From Thermoplasmata archaeon (lineage in GTDB: Archaea > Thermoplasmatota > Thermoplasmata > Lutacidiplasmatales > UBA184), in the NCBI GenBank assembly GCA_021844945.1, contig JAKBSJ010000004.1:1-64000 (forward strand): a DNA stretch of 64,000 nucleotides, read 5' to 3'. Position numbers and translations under genes: made by a program. Of the stretch, positions 31,538-40,302 are shown piece after piece. Positions within the stretch are counted from its first letter, which is position 1. Every line of letters begins with the position of its first letter. The notes under the pieces are model-generated. The model was not told the DNA's origin. It ran no database searches and saw only the letters and a list, made by a program, of their open reading frames with translations.

Positions 31538-33229
31538 ATGGGACTATCGGCGTTCTACGTGGCGGTCATCTCGATCGTCGGGCTTGCGTCGTTCCTCGTC
31601 TACCTCTTTAGCTACCACGGCGAGTGGGTCGTCCGAACGCTGAAGACGTGGCTGTTCACGACCGATCACAAGCGCATCGGCCTGATGTACATCGCGTTCG
31701 GGATCGTGATGTTCTTCATCGGAGGGATCTATGCGATCCTCATCCGGACCGATCTCGGCTTCGTCCAAGGACTCGGCCTCAACCCGGTGACGACCCTCGG
31801 CATCACGCCGGACGTCTACAGCACGCTGTTCACGATGCACGGGACGATCATGATTTTCCTGTTCATCATGCCGGCCCTCGCCGGGTTCGGCAACTTGCTC
31901 ATTCCCTCGATGATCGGCTCGCGCGAGATGGCGATGCCGAAGATCAACGCCATCGCCTTCTGGCTGCTCCCGCCGGCCGCGGTCATCCTGATCCTCTCGA
32001 ACGCCTGGGCCGGCTGGACCGGGTACATCCCCCTATCCCTGCAGGCCAACCCGGCGGATCCCTACGGTATCCAGATGTGGATCCTGGGCCTGCACATCCT
32101 GACGATCAGCTCGATGCTCGGCGCGATCAATTTCGTCGTGACGATCATCAAGCACCGCGCTCCGGGGGTGAAGTACTGGAACATGCCCCTGATGGTCTGG
32201 GCGGTGCTGATCAACTCGATCCTGCTCATCTTCGCCCTCCCGAGCCTGTCGATCGCGCTCACCTTCGTGCTCAGCGACCTCGAGTTCGGCACCCATATCT
32301 TCGCCGCCATCAACGGAACCCCGCTCGGCGGGGCGCTCCTCTATCAGAACCTCTGGTGGTTCTTTGCGCATCCCGAGGTCTACATCATGGTGATCCCAGC
32401 ATTTGGGATCATCAGCACCGTCATCCCGAAGCTGGCGAGAAAGGACATCTACGGCTACTCGGCGATGGTGATCGCCCTCGCCTCGTTCGCGATCCTCTCG
32501 TTCGCCGTGTGGGGACACCACATGTTCGTGACGGGCGAACCCGCGAACGTCCTGTTCTTCTTCATGCTTGCCACGTTCGCGATCGCCGTCCCGAGCGCGG
32601 TGAAGGTCTTCAACTGGGTCGCGACGTTATGGGGGGGTAAGATCTGGATGGCCCTCCCGATGTGGTTCTCCCTCGCCTTCCTCACCGGATTCGCCATCGG
32701 CGGATTGTCGGGCCTCTACCTCGCTTCGATCCCGGTCAACATCCTCTACCACGGCACGTACTTCGTGGTCGCGCACTTCCATTACATCCTGCTGGGCGGG
32801 ACCGTGATGGCGATCTTCGCCGGGATCTACTTCTACTTCCCGGTCATCACGCGTCGCTGGTACGACCAGCGCCTGGGCCACATCCACTTCATCCTCTCCT
32901 ACGTGGGGACCAACGTCCTCCTCTTCCCGATGTTCATCCTCGGCGCCGAAGGGATGCCGCGTCGGGTCTACACCTACGTCTACATCGGAAACTTTCAGGC
33001 GCTGAACTTCCTCGCGACCATCGGGGCGTTCATCTTCGGGTTCGGTCAGTTGTTCTTCGTCTACAACATCGTTCACAGTTACTACTACGGCGAGCCCGTA
33101 ACGACTCCCGACCCGTGGGGCGAGCCGTTGCCGAGCACGATGTCCGGTCCTGCTCCGGTTCCTCAGCCCGCGCCGACGCCCCTCCCGGTACCCACCGCGA
33201 GCCCCCCCCCGTCGGAGGGAGGCGCGTAA
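31538..33229 (+). CDS. coxA: Heme-copper oxidase subunit I
   Basis: A 563-residue protein with an extra N-terminal helix and about twelve core helices. Ligands are low-spin heme His101 and His415, heme a3 His413, and CuB His278, His327 and His328, with the cross-linked Tyr282 in HPEVY. Glu280 and Lys356 match the D- and K-channel residues of A-type oxidases. At the D-channel entrance the usual Asp is Glu130 (GSREMAMP). A Pro-rich tail of 45 residues ends the protein. It reduces O2 and pumps protons with the CuA subunit encoded at 23 kb. It starts at ATG 31538. Confidence 0.97.
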   Translation: MGLSAFYVAVISIVGLASFLVYLFSYHGEWVVRTLKTWLFTTDHKRIGLMYIAFGIVMFFIGGIYAILIRTDLGFVQGLGLNPVTTLGITPDVYSTLFTMHGTIMIFLFIMPALAGFGNLLIPSMIGSREMAMPKINAIAFWLLPPAAVILILSNAWAGWTGYIPLSLQANPADPYGIQMWILGLHILTISSMLGAINFVVTIIKHRAPGVKYWNMPLMVWAVLINSILLIFALPSLSIALTFVLSDLEFGTHIFAAINGTPLGGALLYQNLWWFFAHPEVYIMVIPAFGIISTVIPKLARKDIYGYSAMVIALASFAILSFAVWGHHMFVTGEPANVLFFFMLATFAIAVPSAVKVFNWVATLWGGKIWMALPMWFSLAFLTGFAIGGLSGLYLASIPVNILYHGTYFVVAHFHYILLGGTVMAIFAGIYFYFPVITRRWYDQRLGHIHFILSYVGTNVLLFPMFILGAEGMPRRVYTYVYIGNFQALNFLATIGAFIFGFGQLFFVYNIVHSYYYGEPVTTPDPWGEPLPSTMSGPAPVPQPAPTPLPVPTASPPPSEGGA

Positions 33230-33246
33230 GCGCCCAGAGCGGTTCT

Positions 33247-33822
33247 ATGGATGGACATCGCGCGTTTCGGTACACTTCCCTCGCCGCCGTCGTGATGTGC
33301 TGGATCACGATCATCCTCGGCGGCAATGTGATCGCATCGGGTTCCGGACTCGGGTGCTCGACATGGCCGAGCTGCGACGGGACGTTCTTCCCCGCGCTCA
33401 CCGGCGCGATGGGCACCGAGTGGATCCACCGCCTGTCCGCCTTCTTCCTCGCGCTGGTGATTCTCGTGCTGCTGGTTCTCGCCCTGGTCTACGAGCGCCG
33501 TCGCCCCGCCGTCGTCCGCCTATCGATCGGAGCGTTCGCCATCGTCATTCTCCTGGCGCTCCTCGGGGCCGCGGTCGTGATATCGGAGCTGGACATCGCC
33601 CTAGTGCTCCTGCACTTCGGCGTGGCCACGATCCTCTTTGGGATCCTCCTCGTCCTCGCGCTGATCGTGAACTGGAGATTTATCCCGCGGCGCTGGCGCG
33701 AGTGGGCCCAGCGAGAGACCCCGACCGCTTCGAGGAGCCCGTCGGCTCCGGCCTCGCATCCCACTCCTTCGAAGGAGACGGTGAACGCTCCCGGATCTCC
33801 TTCGAGCGCCGGTCACGCCTAA
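33247..33822 (+). CDS. ctaA: Heme A synthase, half-size archaeal type
   Basis: A 191-residue membrane protein with four helices, half the bacterial length. It keeps the conserved GSGLGCSTWPSCDG loop with a cysteine pair, a His in EWIHRLSA, and a His in LLHFGVAT. Half-size CtaA proteins are known from archaea such as Aeropyrum and are active as dimers. It oxidises heme O to heme A for CoxA. It follows coxA by 17 bases and comes before ctaB. Confidence 0.9.
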   Translation: MDGHRAFRYTSLAAVVMCWITIILGGNVIASGSGLGCSTWPSCDGTFFPALTGAMGTEWIHRLSAFFLALVILVLLVLALVYERRRPAVVRLSIGAFAIVILLALLGAAVVISELDIALVLLHFGVATILFGILLVLALIVNWRFIPRRWREWAQRETPTASRSPSAPASHPTPSKETVNAPGSPSSAGHA

Positions 33823-33861
33823 GACCTCCGCTCGACCTGGCGGCGGTGTCGGAGGGCACTC

Positions 33862-34788
33862 ATGGCGACGGTCATTCCGCGGCCGCATCCGGATCGTCCC
33901 CCGAGCATTACCCGCGACTACTTCGCGCTCGCGAAGCCCGGGATCACGCTGCTGATCGTGCTCGTCGCGGTCGGCGGCTTCTTCCTCGCGAACCCGCACC
34001 CGATCCCGTGGGTCGCACTGGGGGTGCTGGTCGTCAGCGGGGCGGCCGCCAGTGCCGGATCGGCGATGTTGAACCACTACCTCGACCGCGATGTCGACGC
34101 CCAAATGAAGCGCACCCGGGCTCGCCCGCTCCCGGCCGCCCGCATCGGCTCGAGCGCGTCGGTCGCCGTCGTCGGCCTCCTCCTGCTCGGCGGCGGGATC
34201 ACGGCCGCATCGATCTTCCTCAACCCCCTCACCGGATTCTCGATCTTCCTCGGCGGGCTCACCTACGTGGTGGTCTACACGATCTGGCTGAAGCGCCGTT
34301 CGAGCTGGAACATCGTGATCGGTGGATTTGCCGGGAGCGCTCCCGCGCTCGCCGGAGCAGCGGCCGCCGTCGGGGCCTGGACTCCGGGCGTGCTCGCGTT
34401 CGCCCTCCTGGTGTTCCTCTGGACCCCGCCGCACTTCTGGAGCCTCGCCCTTCTCCTCAAGGACGACTACGACCGAGCGGGGCTTCCGATGCTGCCCGAC
34501 ATGAAGGACGCGGCCTACTCCGGCAAGATCGTGGTCGTATCCGCGGCGCTCCTCCTCCCCGCGACCCTCGCCCTAGGGTTCACAGGGGCGCTCGCCTGGC
34601 CCGTCCTGGTCGTGCTCCTCGCCCTCGCGGGGGGGTTCCTCGTGCTGACGCTACCGCTCTGGAAGGAGGCCGGTCCCGCGATGGCTCGCAGGGGGTTCAT
34701 CTATTCCGGACCATACCTCCTCGGCGTCGTCGCCGCCGTAATCGCGAACGTCGTTCTTCTGCGCGTCGGCATCGGTGCGATCCTGTAG
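33862..34788 (+). CDS. ctaB: Protoheme IX farnesyltransferase (heme O synthase)
   Basis: A 308-residue UbiA-family prenyltransferase with about nine helices. FALAKPGIT starts the core; LNHYLDRDVDAQMKRTRARP is the first Asp-rich motif, and PHFWSLALLLKDDYDRAGLP the second. It attaches the farnesyl chain to heme B, giving heme O for CtaA. It is the last gene of the respiratory block. Confidence 0.95.
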   Translation: MATVIPRPHPDRPPSITRDYFALAKPGITLLIVLVAVGGFFLANPHPIPWVALGVLVVSGAAASAGSAMLNHYLDRDVDAQMKRTRARPLPAARIGSSASVAVVGLLLLGGGITAASIFLNPLTGFSIFLGGLTYVVVYTIWLKRRSSWNIVIGGFAGSAPALAGAAAAVGAWTPGVLAFALLVFLWTPPHFWSLALLLKDDYDRAGLPMLPDMKDAAYSGKIVVVSAALLLPATLALGFTGALAWPVLVVLLALAGGFLVLTLPLWKEAGPAMARRGFIYSGPYLLGVVAAVIANVVLLRVGIGAIL

Positions 34789-34848
34789 GTTTCGGGGGAC
34801 GACCGAGAACGAAAGCTAGTTGCCCGTACATCCCTGCCGAGCATCAGC

Positions 34849-34856
34849 CTTATTTT
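34849..34856 (+). promoter_or_regulatory. TATA box of the 34880 gene
   Basis: CTTATTTT centred 28 nt before the ATG at 34880 fits a leaderless archaeal promoter. Confidence 0.55.
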
Positions 34857-34879
34857 CCGAGACCGACTTGGAACTTCCC

Positions 34880-35584
34880 ATGAACGCATCCGGCCACTCG
34901 ATGGTGGGAACGGAGCCGTCCCGGGCCGTGGAGCAGGTACTGCGCCGGCTCGGCTACGCCCGGGTCGCTCCCGATCCCCGCGACGCGGGCGTCGAGCCGG
35001 CGTTCTGGGTGCAAGAGCCCGGGGTCCCGCGTCGCCTCTTTCCCGTCTTCATCGAAGGCGTCGCTCCCGACCCCTCCTCCGACGCGCTCGGGCGCTGGTT
35101 CGGTGCGGGAACCGGAACGGACCGTCGTGCGATCGTCGTCGTACCGAACGACGGCGCCGCCGAAGAGGCGTGGCGACGGATCGGCTCGACCCAGTCGAAG
35201 GCGATCGAGGGCGAGGTCGCGATCCTCGTCGTCCCCCCGTCGGGTCGCGCGGACGCTTCCCCCCATTGGCACGCCCGCATCGCGCCGCGGGCGGAGATCT
35301 TGCGCCTCGCCACCGGCATCGTGGTGGGGATGTTTCGTCGCGCCCAGGCATCCGGCGGCGGGATGCAGGTCGATTTCGAGGAGATGCTCGCCATCCTCCG
35401 CCAACGATACGGCATTGACGTTCCCCGTTCGCTCGGCGTGAGCTCGGATGAGGATGCGCTGTTCGTGATCTATCAGATGGCGATGCGGTTCGCCTACGCC
35501 CCCGGAGATCCGGGAGCGAACCTCCATCTGCTGGTCCTGAAGCCGTCCGGACCGGCGGCTCGCCTGCCTTGGTTCGCCGCCTAA
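34880..35584 (+). CDS. Conserved hypothetical protein
   Basis: A 234-residue soluble protein I do not recognise. It is alpha/beta in character. Residues 10-60 look like an N-terminal domain with RAVEQVLRRLGYARVAPDPR. Strands around AIVVVPNDGAAEEAWRRI and VAILVVPPSGR suggest a Rossmann-like or restriction-endonuclease-like fold. A helical C-terminal part follows (FEEMLAILRQRYG). ATG 34880 is chosen from the TATA box 28 nt before it. Confidence 0.7.
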   Translation: MNASGHSMVGTEPSRAVEQVLRRLGYARVAPDPRDAGVEPAFWVQEPGVPRRLFPVFIEGVAPDPSSDALGRWFGAGTGTDRRAIVVVPNDGAAEEAWRRIGSTQSKAIEGEVAILVVPPSGRADASPHWHARIAPRAEILRLATGIVVGMFRRAQASGGGMQVDFEEMLAILRQRYGIDVPRSLGVSSDEDALFVIYQMAMRFAYAPGDPGANLHLLVLKPSGPAARLPWFAA

Positions 35585-35604
35585 AGGTTCCGCTCAACCG
35601 AGCC

Positions 35605-35613
35605 GATATAATA
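35605..35613 (+). promoter_or_regulatory. TATA box of the small membrane protein gene
   Basis: GATATAATA lies about 33 nt before the ATG at 35642 and is the clearest AT-rich box of this stretch. Confidence 0.65.
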
Positions 35614-35641
35614 CGCGACGGCCTCGCACTCTTCGTTAGGG

Positions 35642-35830
35642 ATGAGCGCAGGATCGACCCCCTACGAGAGCCCGTACACTCCGACCCCGGGGGGTGCGAC
35701 GCCCAGCGCCACCGTCACTCCCGAGGAGGGGATCTCCGACATGAAGGTCTTCTTCTGGCTCGCGATCAGCTCGGCCGCCATCATCGGCGGGGCCGGCGTC
35801 ATCGCGTGGTGGTTCGCCACCGGCCGCTGA
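35642..35830 (+). CDS. Small C-terminally anchored membrane protein
   Basis: A 62-residue protein. The first 33 residues are Pro/Thr/Ser-rich and hydrophilic. A single helix (about 35-58) ends right before the C-terminus (WWFATGR), so it looks tail-anchored. It has its own strong TATA box. Function unknown. The 221 bases that follow, up to the tRNA, contain no gene I can identify. Confidence 0.6.
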   Translation: MSAGSTPYESPYTPTPGGATPSATVTPEEGISDMKVFFWLAISSAAIIGGAGVIAWWFATGR

Positions 35831-36051
35831 AACGCCGGCCGCGCTGTGGATCGGGCTACCTCGAGGGTCGAGGCGGCCCGGGGGTCCGTCGTAGGGAACC
35901 CCGCCCGAGCGGCCCGGACGAACCCGACCCCACCCCTTCGCCTCGGGAGCACCCCTACCGGAAGTCGAACGACTCCCTCCTCGCGTCGGCGGTGCTCATC
36001 GCGGTTCGGGCAACCTTATCTCAGCCGTCCGGGTCGGCCCCCGGTCGCGGC

Positions 36052-36126
36052 GGGGCCGTGGGGTAGCTTGGACCATCCTTCTTGCTTGGGGTGCAAGAGA
36101 CTCCGATTCAAATTCGGACGGCCCCA
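36052..36126 (+). tRNA. tRNA-Pro (GGG anticodon)
   Basis: A 75-nt intronless cloverleaf. GGGGCCG pairs with CGGCCCC and leaves A73. The anticodon stem CUUGC/GCAAG closes the loop UUGGGGU with anticodon GGG. The T arm is UCCGA/UCGGA with the loop UUCAAAU. CCA is not encoded. A TATA-like CCTTATC lies about 36 nt upstream (36013-36019). Confidence 0.97.
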
Positions 36127-36179
36127 CCGACCTTGGGCGAGGTACGCGGCTTAAGGCTCGCCGCGGATGCGTACGGACC

Positions 36180-36785
36180 ATGGGCCGCCGGTTCGTCCAA
36201 GAGCGCCGACAGGACCGGTACTATCGCGCCGCGCAGCGCGAGGGATTGCGCTCCCGCGCCGCCTTCAAACTCGTCCACCTCGCGCACCGCTACCCGATCC
36301 TTCGGCCCGGCGATCGCGTGCTGGACCTGGGGGCCGCCCCGGGAGGCTGGTCGCTGGTCGCGCTCGAACTGACCGCACCGAACGGCGAGGTCGTCGGAGT
36401 GGATGTACGCCCCATCGAACCCGCCCCCCGCCTCACCGTGGTCCGGGGGCGTGTGGGGGATCCGGATCTTATCGCGCGTCTGGGTGACGAAACGTTCGAC
36501 ACGGTGCTCTCGGACATGTCCCCGCGCATCAGCGGAGCGTACGCGACCGACCACGCCCGATCGGTCGAGCTCGTGCGGGCCGCGGCGCGTCTCGCCCATC
36601 AGGTTCTCGCAGAGGGAGGATCGTTCGTTGCGAAGCTGTTTGACGGGGATATGCGCCCCGAGATCGAGAGGGAACTCGCGCCGGAGTACCGCCGGCTCGA
36701 CCGTACGAAGCCCCCCGCATCGCGCAGTCAATCGAGCGAGATCTACCTGATCGGCCTCGGCCATCGTCGGGCGACGCATCCCTAG
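36180..36785 (+). CDS. rlmE: 23S rRNA 2'-O-methyltransferase RlmE/FtsJ
   Basis: A 201-residue SAM-dependent methyltransferase. SRAAFKLVHL carries the catalytic Lys; VLDLGAAPGGWS near residue 46 is the SAM motif; DTVLSDMSPRISG holds the catalytic Asp; and FVAKLFDG near 150 the second Lys. It methylates a uridine ribose in the 23S A-loop. It starts at ATG 36180, 28 nt after a TATA-like GCTTAAGG (36149) that follows the tRNA-Pro gene. Confidence 0.95.
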   Translation: MGRRFVQERRQDRYYRAAQREGLRSRAAFKLVHLAHRYPILRPGDRVLDLGAAPGGWSLVALELTAPNGEVVGVDVRPIEPAPRLTVVRGRVGDPDLIARLGDETFDTVLSDMSPRISGAYATDHARSVELVRAAARLAHQVLAEGGSFVAKLFDGDMRPEIERELAPEYRRLDRTKPPASRSQSSEIYLIGLGHRRATHP

Positions 36786-36821
36786 TTTCGCTCGATCGAA
36801 GCCCGTCGCGTCGCCCTGCTC

Positions 36822-36831
36822 GGGATATATA
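36822..36831 (+). promoter_or_regulatory. Strong TATA box
   Basis: GGATATATAG lies 48-57 nt before the GTG at 36879. The transcript would start near 36850, leaving a leader of about 25-30 nt with a GAGGATG ribosome-binding sequence. Confidence 0.7.
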
Positions 36832-36878
36832 GAACGATGATGTGGGTCCGTTCCACGATTTTTGAGGATGGATAACTC

Positions 36879-38072
36879 GTGATCCGTTTCGGACCGGCGG
36901 GGATCCCTCTCTCGTGCAAGGGTCGCACTTTGCGCGACGGGATCGCAGACGTACACCACCTCGGGCTGGCAGCGCTCGAGGCGCAGTTCATCAAGGTGAA
37001 CCCGCTCCAGCGCGTGGCCCTCGACGACGAGGTGGGCAAGCGACCGCGCGAGCTCGTCCAGCAGCTGGCCATTGCGGTGGGGGCGAACACGCTCGACGCC
37101 GCCGAACCCACGCTCTCTTCGCTGACCTCGCCGATCAAGAAGCGCGACTCCGTGACGACGCTCACGACGAGCCTCGCGAAGGACTATGCGGACCTCGAGA
37201 CGACGCGGGGCCTCGCCCGTTCCCTCGACGTCGAGCTCATGCTCCACGCCCCGTACTACGTCGACTTCTTCGGAAGCACCGAGGCGCGCGTGCGGTCGAC
37301 CCGCCAGATCCAGTGGGCGGGAGTCCTCGCCGAAGGGCTCGGTGCTCGCTTCCTCGTGACCCATCTCGGATTCTACGGTCCCGACTCCCGTGAAGCGTCG
37401 TTCGACCTGATGGCGAAGATCGTCGGAGACCTCTCGCGCTGGCTCACGACGTACACGCACGGGGGCACGCGCCTCGCCATCGAGCCGAGCGGTCATCCCG
37501 ATGTGTTCGGTTCTCGGCAGGAGATCCTTGCCCTCTCGCGCAAAGTCCGGGGCGTCGTGCCCGTGCTCAACGTCCCGCACATCGTGGCGCGGGAGCGACT
37601 CTCGCTGGAGAAGGCCGAGGACTACGCGCCGCTGGTCGAGGAGTTTCGGTCCGTGAGCGCGGGGAGCCTCTATCTCAATTTCTCCGGGGTCGAGTACTTC
37701 GGACCGGGCGTGATGCGGCTCACGCCGGTCAAGCGTGGTATGGTGCGCTTCGATCCTCTCGCCGAGCTTCTCACGGAGCGGGACTACGACGCGACCGTGA
37801 TCTCGAGCTCGCCCCTGCTGGAACATGACGCCATGTCGATGAAGCTCCTGTACGAACGGGCTCTGACCCGACGCTGGATGCGCAAGCACGCCCCGCCGCC
37901 CGTCCTACGTTCCGCGGCGAAGGTTCTGGCCCCGGCTACCTCGAGACCGAAGCGCCCGGCCGCGCGTACCCCGGCGCGTCGGAGCCACTCCCCCCGTCCG
38001 ACAGCAAAGGCGAAAGCCCGTTCACGCCCTCGCCCCTCACCGCACAAGGCGAGACATGGCCGATCGCGCTGA
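36879..38072 (+). CDS. Endonuclease IV-like TIM-barrel protein with basic tail
   Basis: A 397-residue protein. Residues 1-320 match the archaeal endonuclease IV-related family: MLHAPYYVDF, THLGFYG, AIEPSGHPDVFGS, then LNVPHIVAR and a final VISSSPLLEHDAMSMK. Of the zinc ligands of true endonuclease IV, the two early His and a Glu appear kept. Asp179 looks like Asn, the later His and Asp-x-His are not visible, and the last Glu is Ser. AP-endonuclease activity is therefore doubtful. The last 65 residues are Lys/Arg/Pro/Ala-rich and may bind nucleic acid. It starts at GTG 36879 and overlaps the next gene by 17 bases. Confidence 0.8.
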   Translation: MIRFGPAGIPLSCKGRTLRDGIADVHHLGLAALEAQFIKVNPLQRVALDDEVGKRPRELVQQLAIAVGANTLDAAEPTLSSLTSPIKKRDSVTTLTTSLAKDYADLETTRGLARSLDVELMLHAPYYVDFFGSTEARVRSTRQIQWAGVLAEGLGARFLVTHLGFYGPDSREASFDLMAKIVGDLSRWLTTYTHGGTRLAIEPSGHPDVFGSRQEILALSRKVRGVVPVLNVPHIVARERLSLEKAEDYAPLVEEFRSVSAGSLYLNFSGVEYFGPGVMRLTPVKRGMVRFDPLAELLTERDYDATVISSSPLLEHDAMSMKLLYERALTRRWMRKHAPPPVLRSAAKVLAPATSRPKRPAARTPARRSHSPRPTAKAKARSRPRPSPHKARHGRSR

Positions 38073-38622
38073 CTCGACGGTGTTCCTGCGGGCCGACGAG
38101 TACATCGCCGCGCACGCGCGTTCCGCGCTAGCCCACATCGACCCCTCGACGCTGGCCCGGGTGGTCGAACTCCTCGCGCGTTCTCCCAAGATCTTCGTCT
38201 ACGGGGCCGGACGTAGCGGTATCATCGGCCGCGCGCTCGCAATGCGCCTGGTCCAGGCCGGTCTCTCCGCCTACGTGATCGGCGAGAGCGTGACCCCGAT
38301 CGTCCAGAAAGGCGACCTCGTCCTCATCTTCTCGAACCGCGGCGAGAGCTACTCCAGCATCCAGACCGCGAACATCGTTCGACGGGAGGGCGCGGAGCTG
38401 ATCGTCATCACGGGACGGACCAGCTCCAAGCTGGCCCACGCCGCCACGGTCCTCGTCTGGCTCAAGGTTCCGGACGATCCGGATCAGCCGCGCCTCGCTC
38501 CGCTCGGAACGGTCTTCGAGGCCGCGAGCCTCCGCTTCGGCGATGCGCTCATCGCGGAGTGGATGCGGGTACGCGGCGAAACCGAGGAGTCGATGCGCCG
38601 CCGTCACGCCATCATGGTGTAG
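38056..38622 (+). CDS. 6-phospho-3-hexuloisomerase
   Basis: A 188-residue SIS-domain isomerase. FVYGAGRSGIIGRALAMRL near residue 48 and SNRGESYSS near 92 are the two sugar-phosphate loops, and LAPLGTVFEAASL is typical of PHI. It interconverts fructose 6-phosphate and 3-hexulose 6-phosphate. In archaea this runs the ribulose monophosphate pathway backwards to make pentoses. The partner hexulose phosphate synthase is not in this window. Confidence 0.9.
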   Translation: MADRADSTVFLRADEYIAAHARSALAHIDPSTLARVVELLARSPKIFVYGAGRSGIIGRALAMRLVQAGLSAYVIGESVTPIVQKGDLVLIFSNRGESYSSIQTANIVRREGAELIVITGRTSSKLAHAATVLVWLKVPDDPDQPRLAPLGTVFEAASLRFGDALIAEWMRVRGETEESMRRRHAIMV

Positions 38623-38671
38623 ATCGATCCGACGGCGCGCGCCGCGGGGCCGGCGAAATCGTCTAGGAATC

Positions 38672-38679
38672 CTTAAACT
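38672..38679 (+). promoter_or_regulatory. TATA box of the arginine decarboxylase gene
   Basis: CTTAAACT is centred 25 nt before the GTG at 38700, which implies leaderless mRNA. Confidence 0.6.
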
Positions 38680-38699
38680 TAGGAAGCTCTCGACCGAAC

Positions 38700-39206
38700 G
38701 TGCCACGTGAGGCGGGTCGCCCGGCGCGTCCGGGCTCGCTGATTCCGGTCCCCACCCGGTTCTTCGTCACGAGCGGGAAAGGGATCAACAAGACCAGCGA
38801 GCTCAACGCGTTCGACCTCGCGCTGCTGGACGGGCGCATTGGCGAGCAGAACCTAGTGAGCGTATCGAGCGTCCTTCCCATCGGGATCCGCCAGATCGAC
38901 CGGGTGGCGCTCGAACGCGGGGCGATCACGCACTGCGTCCTCGCCCGCCATGGCGGCGGCGAAGGCGAGGTCATCAGCGCCGGGATCGCGTACGGTTTCC
39001 GGACCGATGGCCAGGGCGGTTACGTCGCCGAGGGCCACCTGCACGGGACCCAGAAGTCGCTCAAGGAGTTCCTGAAGTGGCGCATGGAGGAGATCGCGCA
39101 CTTCCGTGGCGTCGAGCTCCGCCGCATCCACTACCGGACCGAAGAGCTCGTGATCCCGATGGACCATTACGGCGTTTGCATCGCGGCGTGCGTGTTCCTA
39201 CCGTAG
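38700..39206 (+). CDS. pdaD: Pyruvoyl-dependent arginine decarboxylase
   Basis: A 168-residue proenzyme. After FVTSGKGINKTSELNAFD comes the self-cleavage region NLVSVSSVLP, where cleavage between the two serines (residues 60-61) makes the pyruvoyl group. The catalytic Glu lies in MDHYG-type C-terminal context. The product is agmatine, needed for polyamines and for the agmatidine base of tRNA-Ile2 in archaea. It starts at GTG 38700. Confidence 0.93.
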   Translation: MPREAGRPARPGSLIPVPTRFFVTSGKGINKTSELNAFDLALLDGRIGEQNLVSVSSVLPIGIRQIDRVALERGAITHCVLARHGGGEGEVISAGIAYGFRTDGQGGYVAEGHLHGTQKSLKEFLKWRMEEIAHFRGVELRRIHYRTEELVIPMDHYGVCIAACVFLP

Positions 39207-39219
39207 CGCAGGCGTGTTC

Positions 39220-39561
39220 CTACAGCAGTTTTCGGAACAGCAGCTTGTCCTCCAGGCTGCCGTCGAGCTTGAGCCGCCCGGTAACGATCGCCTTCATCGG
39301 GCCGATCTCCTTCGAGACCAGTCCGCGGAACGTGTCGGGATCGGTCCGGATCGTGACGTCGGCCCGCGCCGGGGCCGAGGTACGCAGGTTCTCCAATCGC
39401 CCGCCCCGGAGGTCGACTGCATACACCTCGGTGTCGGAGAGCCGGACCGAGATCGTTCGCTCGATCCCCGCGAGTTCCCGCGCAAAGGCGGGGTTCTGTC
39501 GAGCATGCCGATTGAACCGGTCCACCACGCTCGCGAGCGTGGCCTCGACATCCGCGCTCAT
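39220..39561 (-). CDS. SCP2 sterol-carrier-like lipid-binding protein
   Basis: A 113-residue single SCP2 domain: an N-terminal helix (VVDRFNRHARQ), strands around TISVRLSDTEVYAVDLRGG, then ADVTIRTDPDTFRGLV and a C-terminal helix typical of the fold. It binds lipids or acyl chains; the ligand in archaea is unknown. ATG 39561 overlaps the rnhB stop (ATGA), which decides the start over longer upstream frames. Confidence 0.85.
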   Translation of the reverse strand: MSADVEATLASVVDRFNRHARQNPAFARELAGIERTISVRLSDTEVYAVDLRGGRLENLRTSAPARADVTIRTDPDTFRGLVSKEIGPMKAIVTGRLKLDGSLEDKLLFRKLL

Positions 39562-40220
39562 CGGTCGAACTCTTCGAGTCGCCGAGCCGAGCGCTCGCGG
39601 ATAAGTCTTTTCGTGGGAGCCCACGACTGGCGGAGCCAGGCCGCGCTCTGCACGCCGCGAGAGGCGATCCATCGGCGAACGAACTCCATCGTCCGAGGGT
39701 CGGACGGATAGCCACTGCCGACCGGCTCTCCGATCTCGGCCGCGAGTCGCTCCATTGCGCGATCCCGCTCGACCTTGGCCACGATCGACGCCGCGCCCAC
39801 CACGAGGTCGTCGCGGTCCATATGGTGTCGCGCCTTCACCGGAGCCGGGTGCCCCGAACGCGCCTTCAGGACCCGGGCGAACCGTCGGGCGTTGGGATCA
39901 CATGCATCGGCCCGTGTCTCGTCCGGACCTACGGCGCGCACGAGTTCGGCAAACGCGGTGATCTCGAGGTCGTTGAGGCCGTGCTTCGCCACGGCGGTAT
40001 CGATCCGGGCGGGTCCGAGATGGACCGTTCGGCAATCGCCGAGCGTGCGAAGCTCGGCGTAGATCTCCTCGCGGCGATCGGAGGGAAGGAGCTTCGAGTC
40101 GCGGACGCCGAGGTCCGCGAGTCGGAAGATCCGATGGTCATCGATCGAAAAGCCCCCGATGACGAGAGGTCCGAGGACCGAACCCCGCCCGGCTTCGTCC
40201 AGACCGAGGACCGACCGCAC
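39558..40220 (-). CDS. rnhB: Ribonuclease HII
   Basis: A 220-residue enzyme that cuts the RNA strand of RNA-DNA hybrids. It has GLDEAGRGSVLGPLVIGG at the N-terminus with the Asp-Glu pair, an Asp in ADACDPN, and DDLVVGAASIVAKVERDR with the last Asp; the GRG motif is complete. It starts at GTG 40220 and is coupled to the SCP2 gene. Confidence 0.95.
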   Translation of the reverse strand: MRSVLGLDEAGRGSVLGPLVIGGFSIDDHRIFRLADLGVRDSKLLPSDRREEIYAELRTLGDCRTVHLGPARIDTAVAKHGLNDLEITAFAELVRAVGPDETRADACDPNARRFARVLKARSGHPAPVKARHHMDRDDLVVGAASIVAKVERDRAMERLAAEIGEPVGSGYPSDPRTMEFVRRWIASRGVQSAAWLRQSWAPTKRLIRERSARRLEEFDR

Positions 40221-40302
40221 GCGTTCGCCTCATGGGGGCGAGAGCGAGGTGAGATATCTGCCTCTCCCTCACGAACCGATGCCCATCGAAAGAGCGTTCG
40301 GC

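Noticed and set aside
33247-33822. CtaA as a truncated or broken gene
   Set aside because: Half-size heme A synthases with four helices are known in archaea, and the conserved Cys and His residues are present.
35831-36051. Possible second RNA gene before tRNA-Pro
   Set aside because: Short self-complementary pieces exist, but no cloverleaf or known RNA signature can be built.
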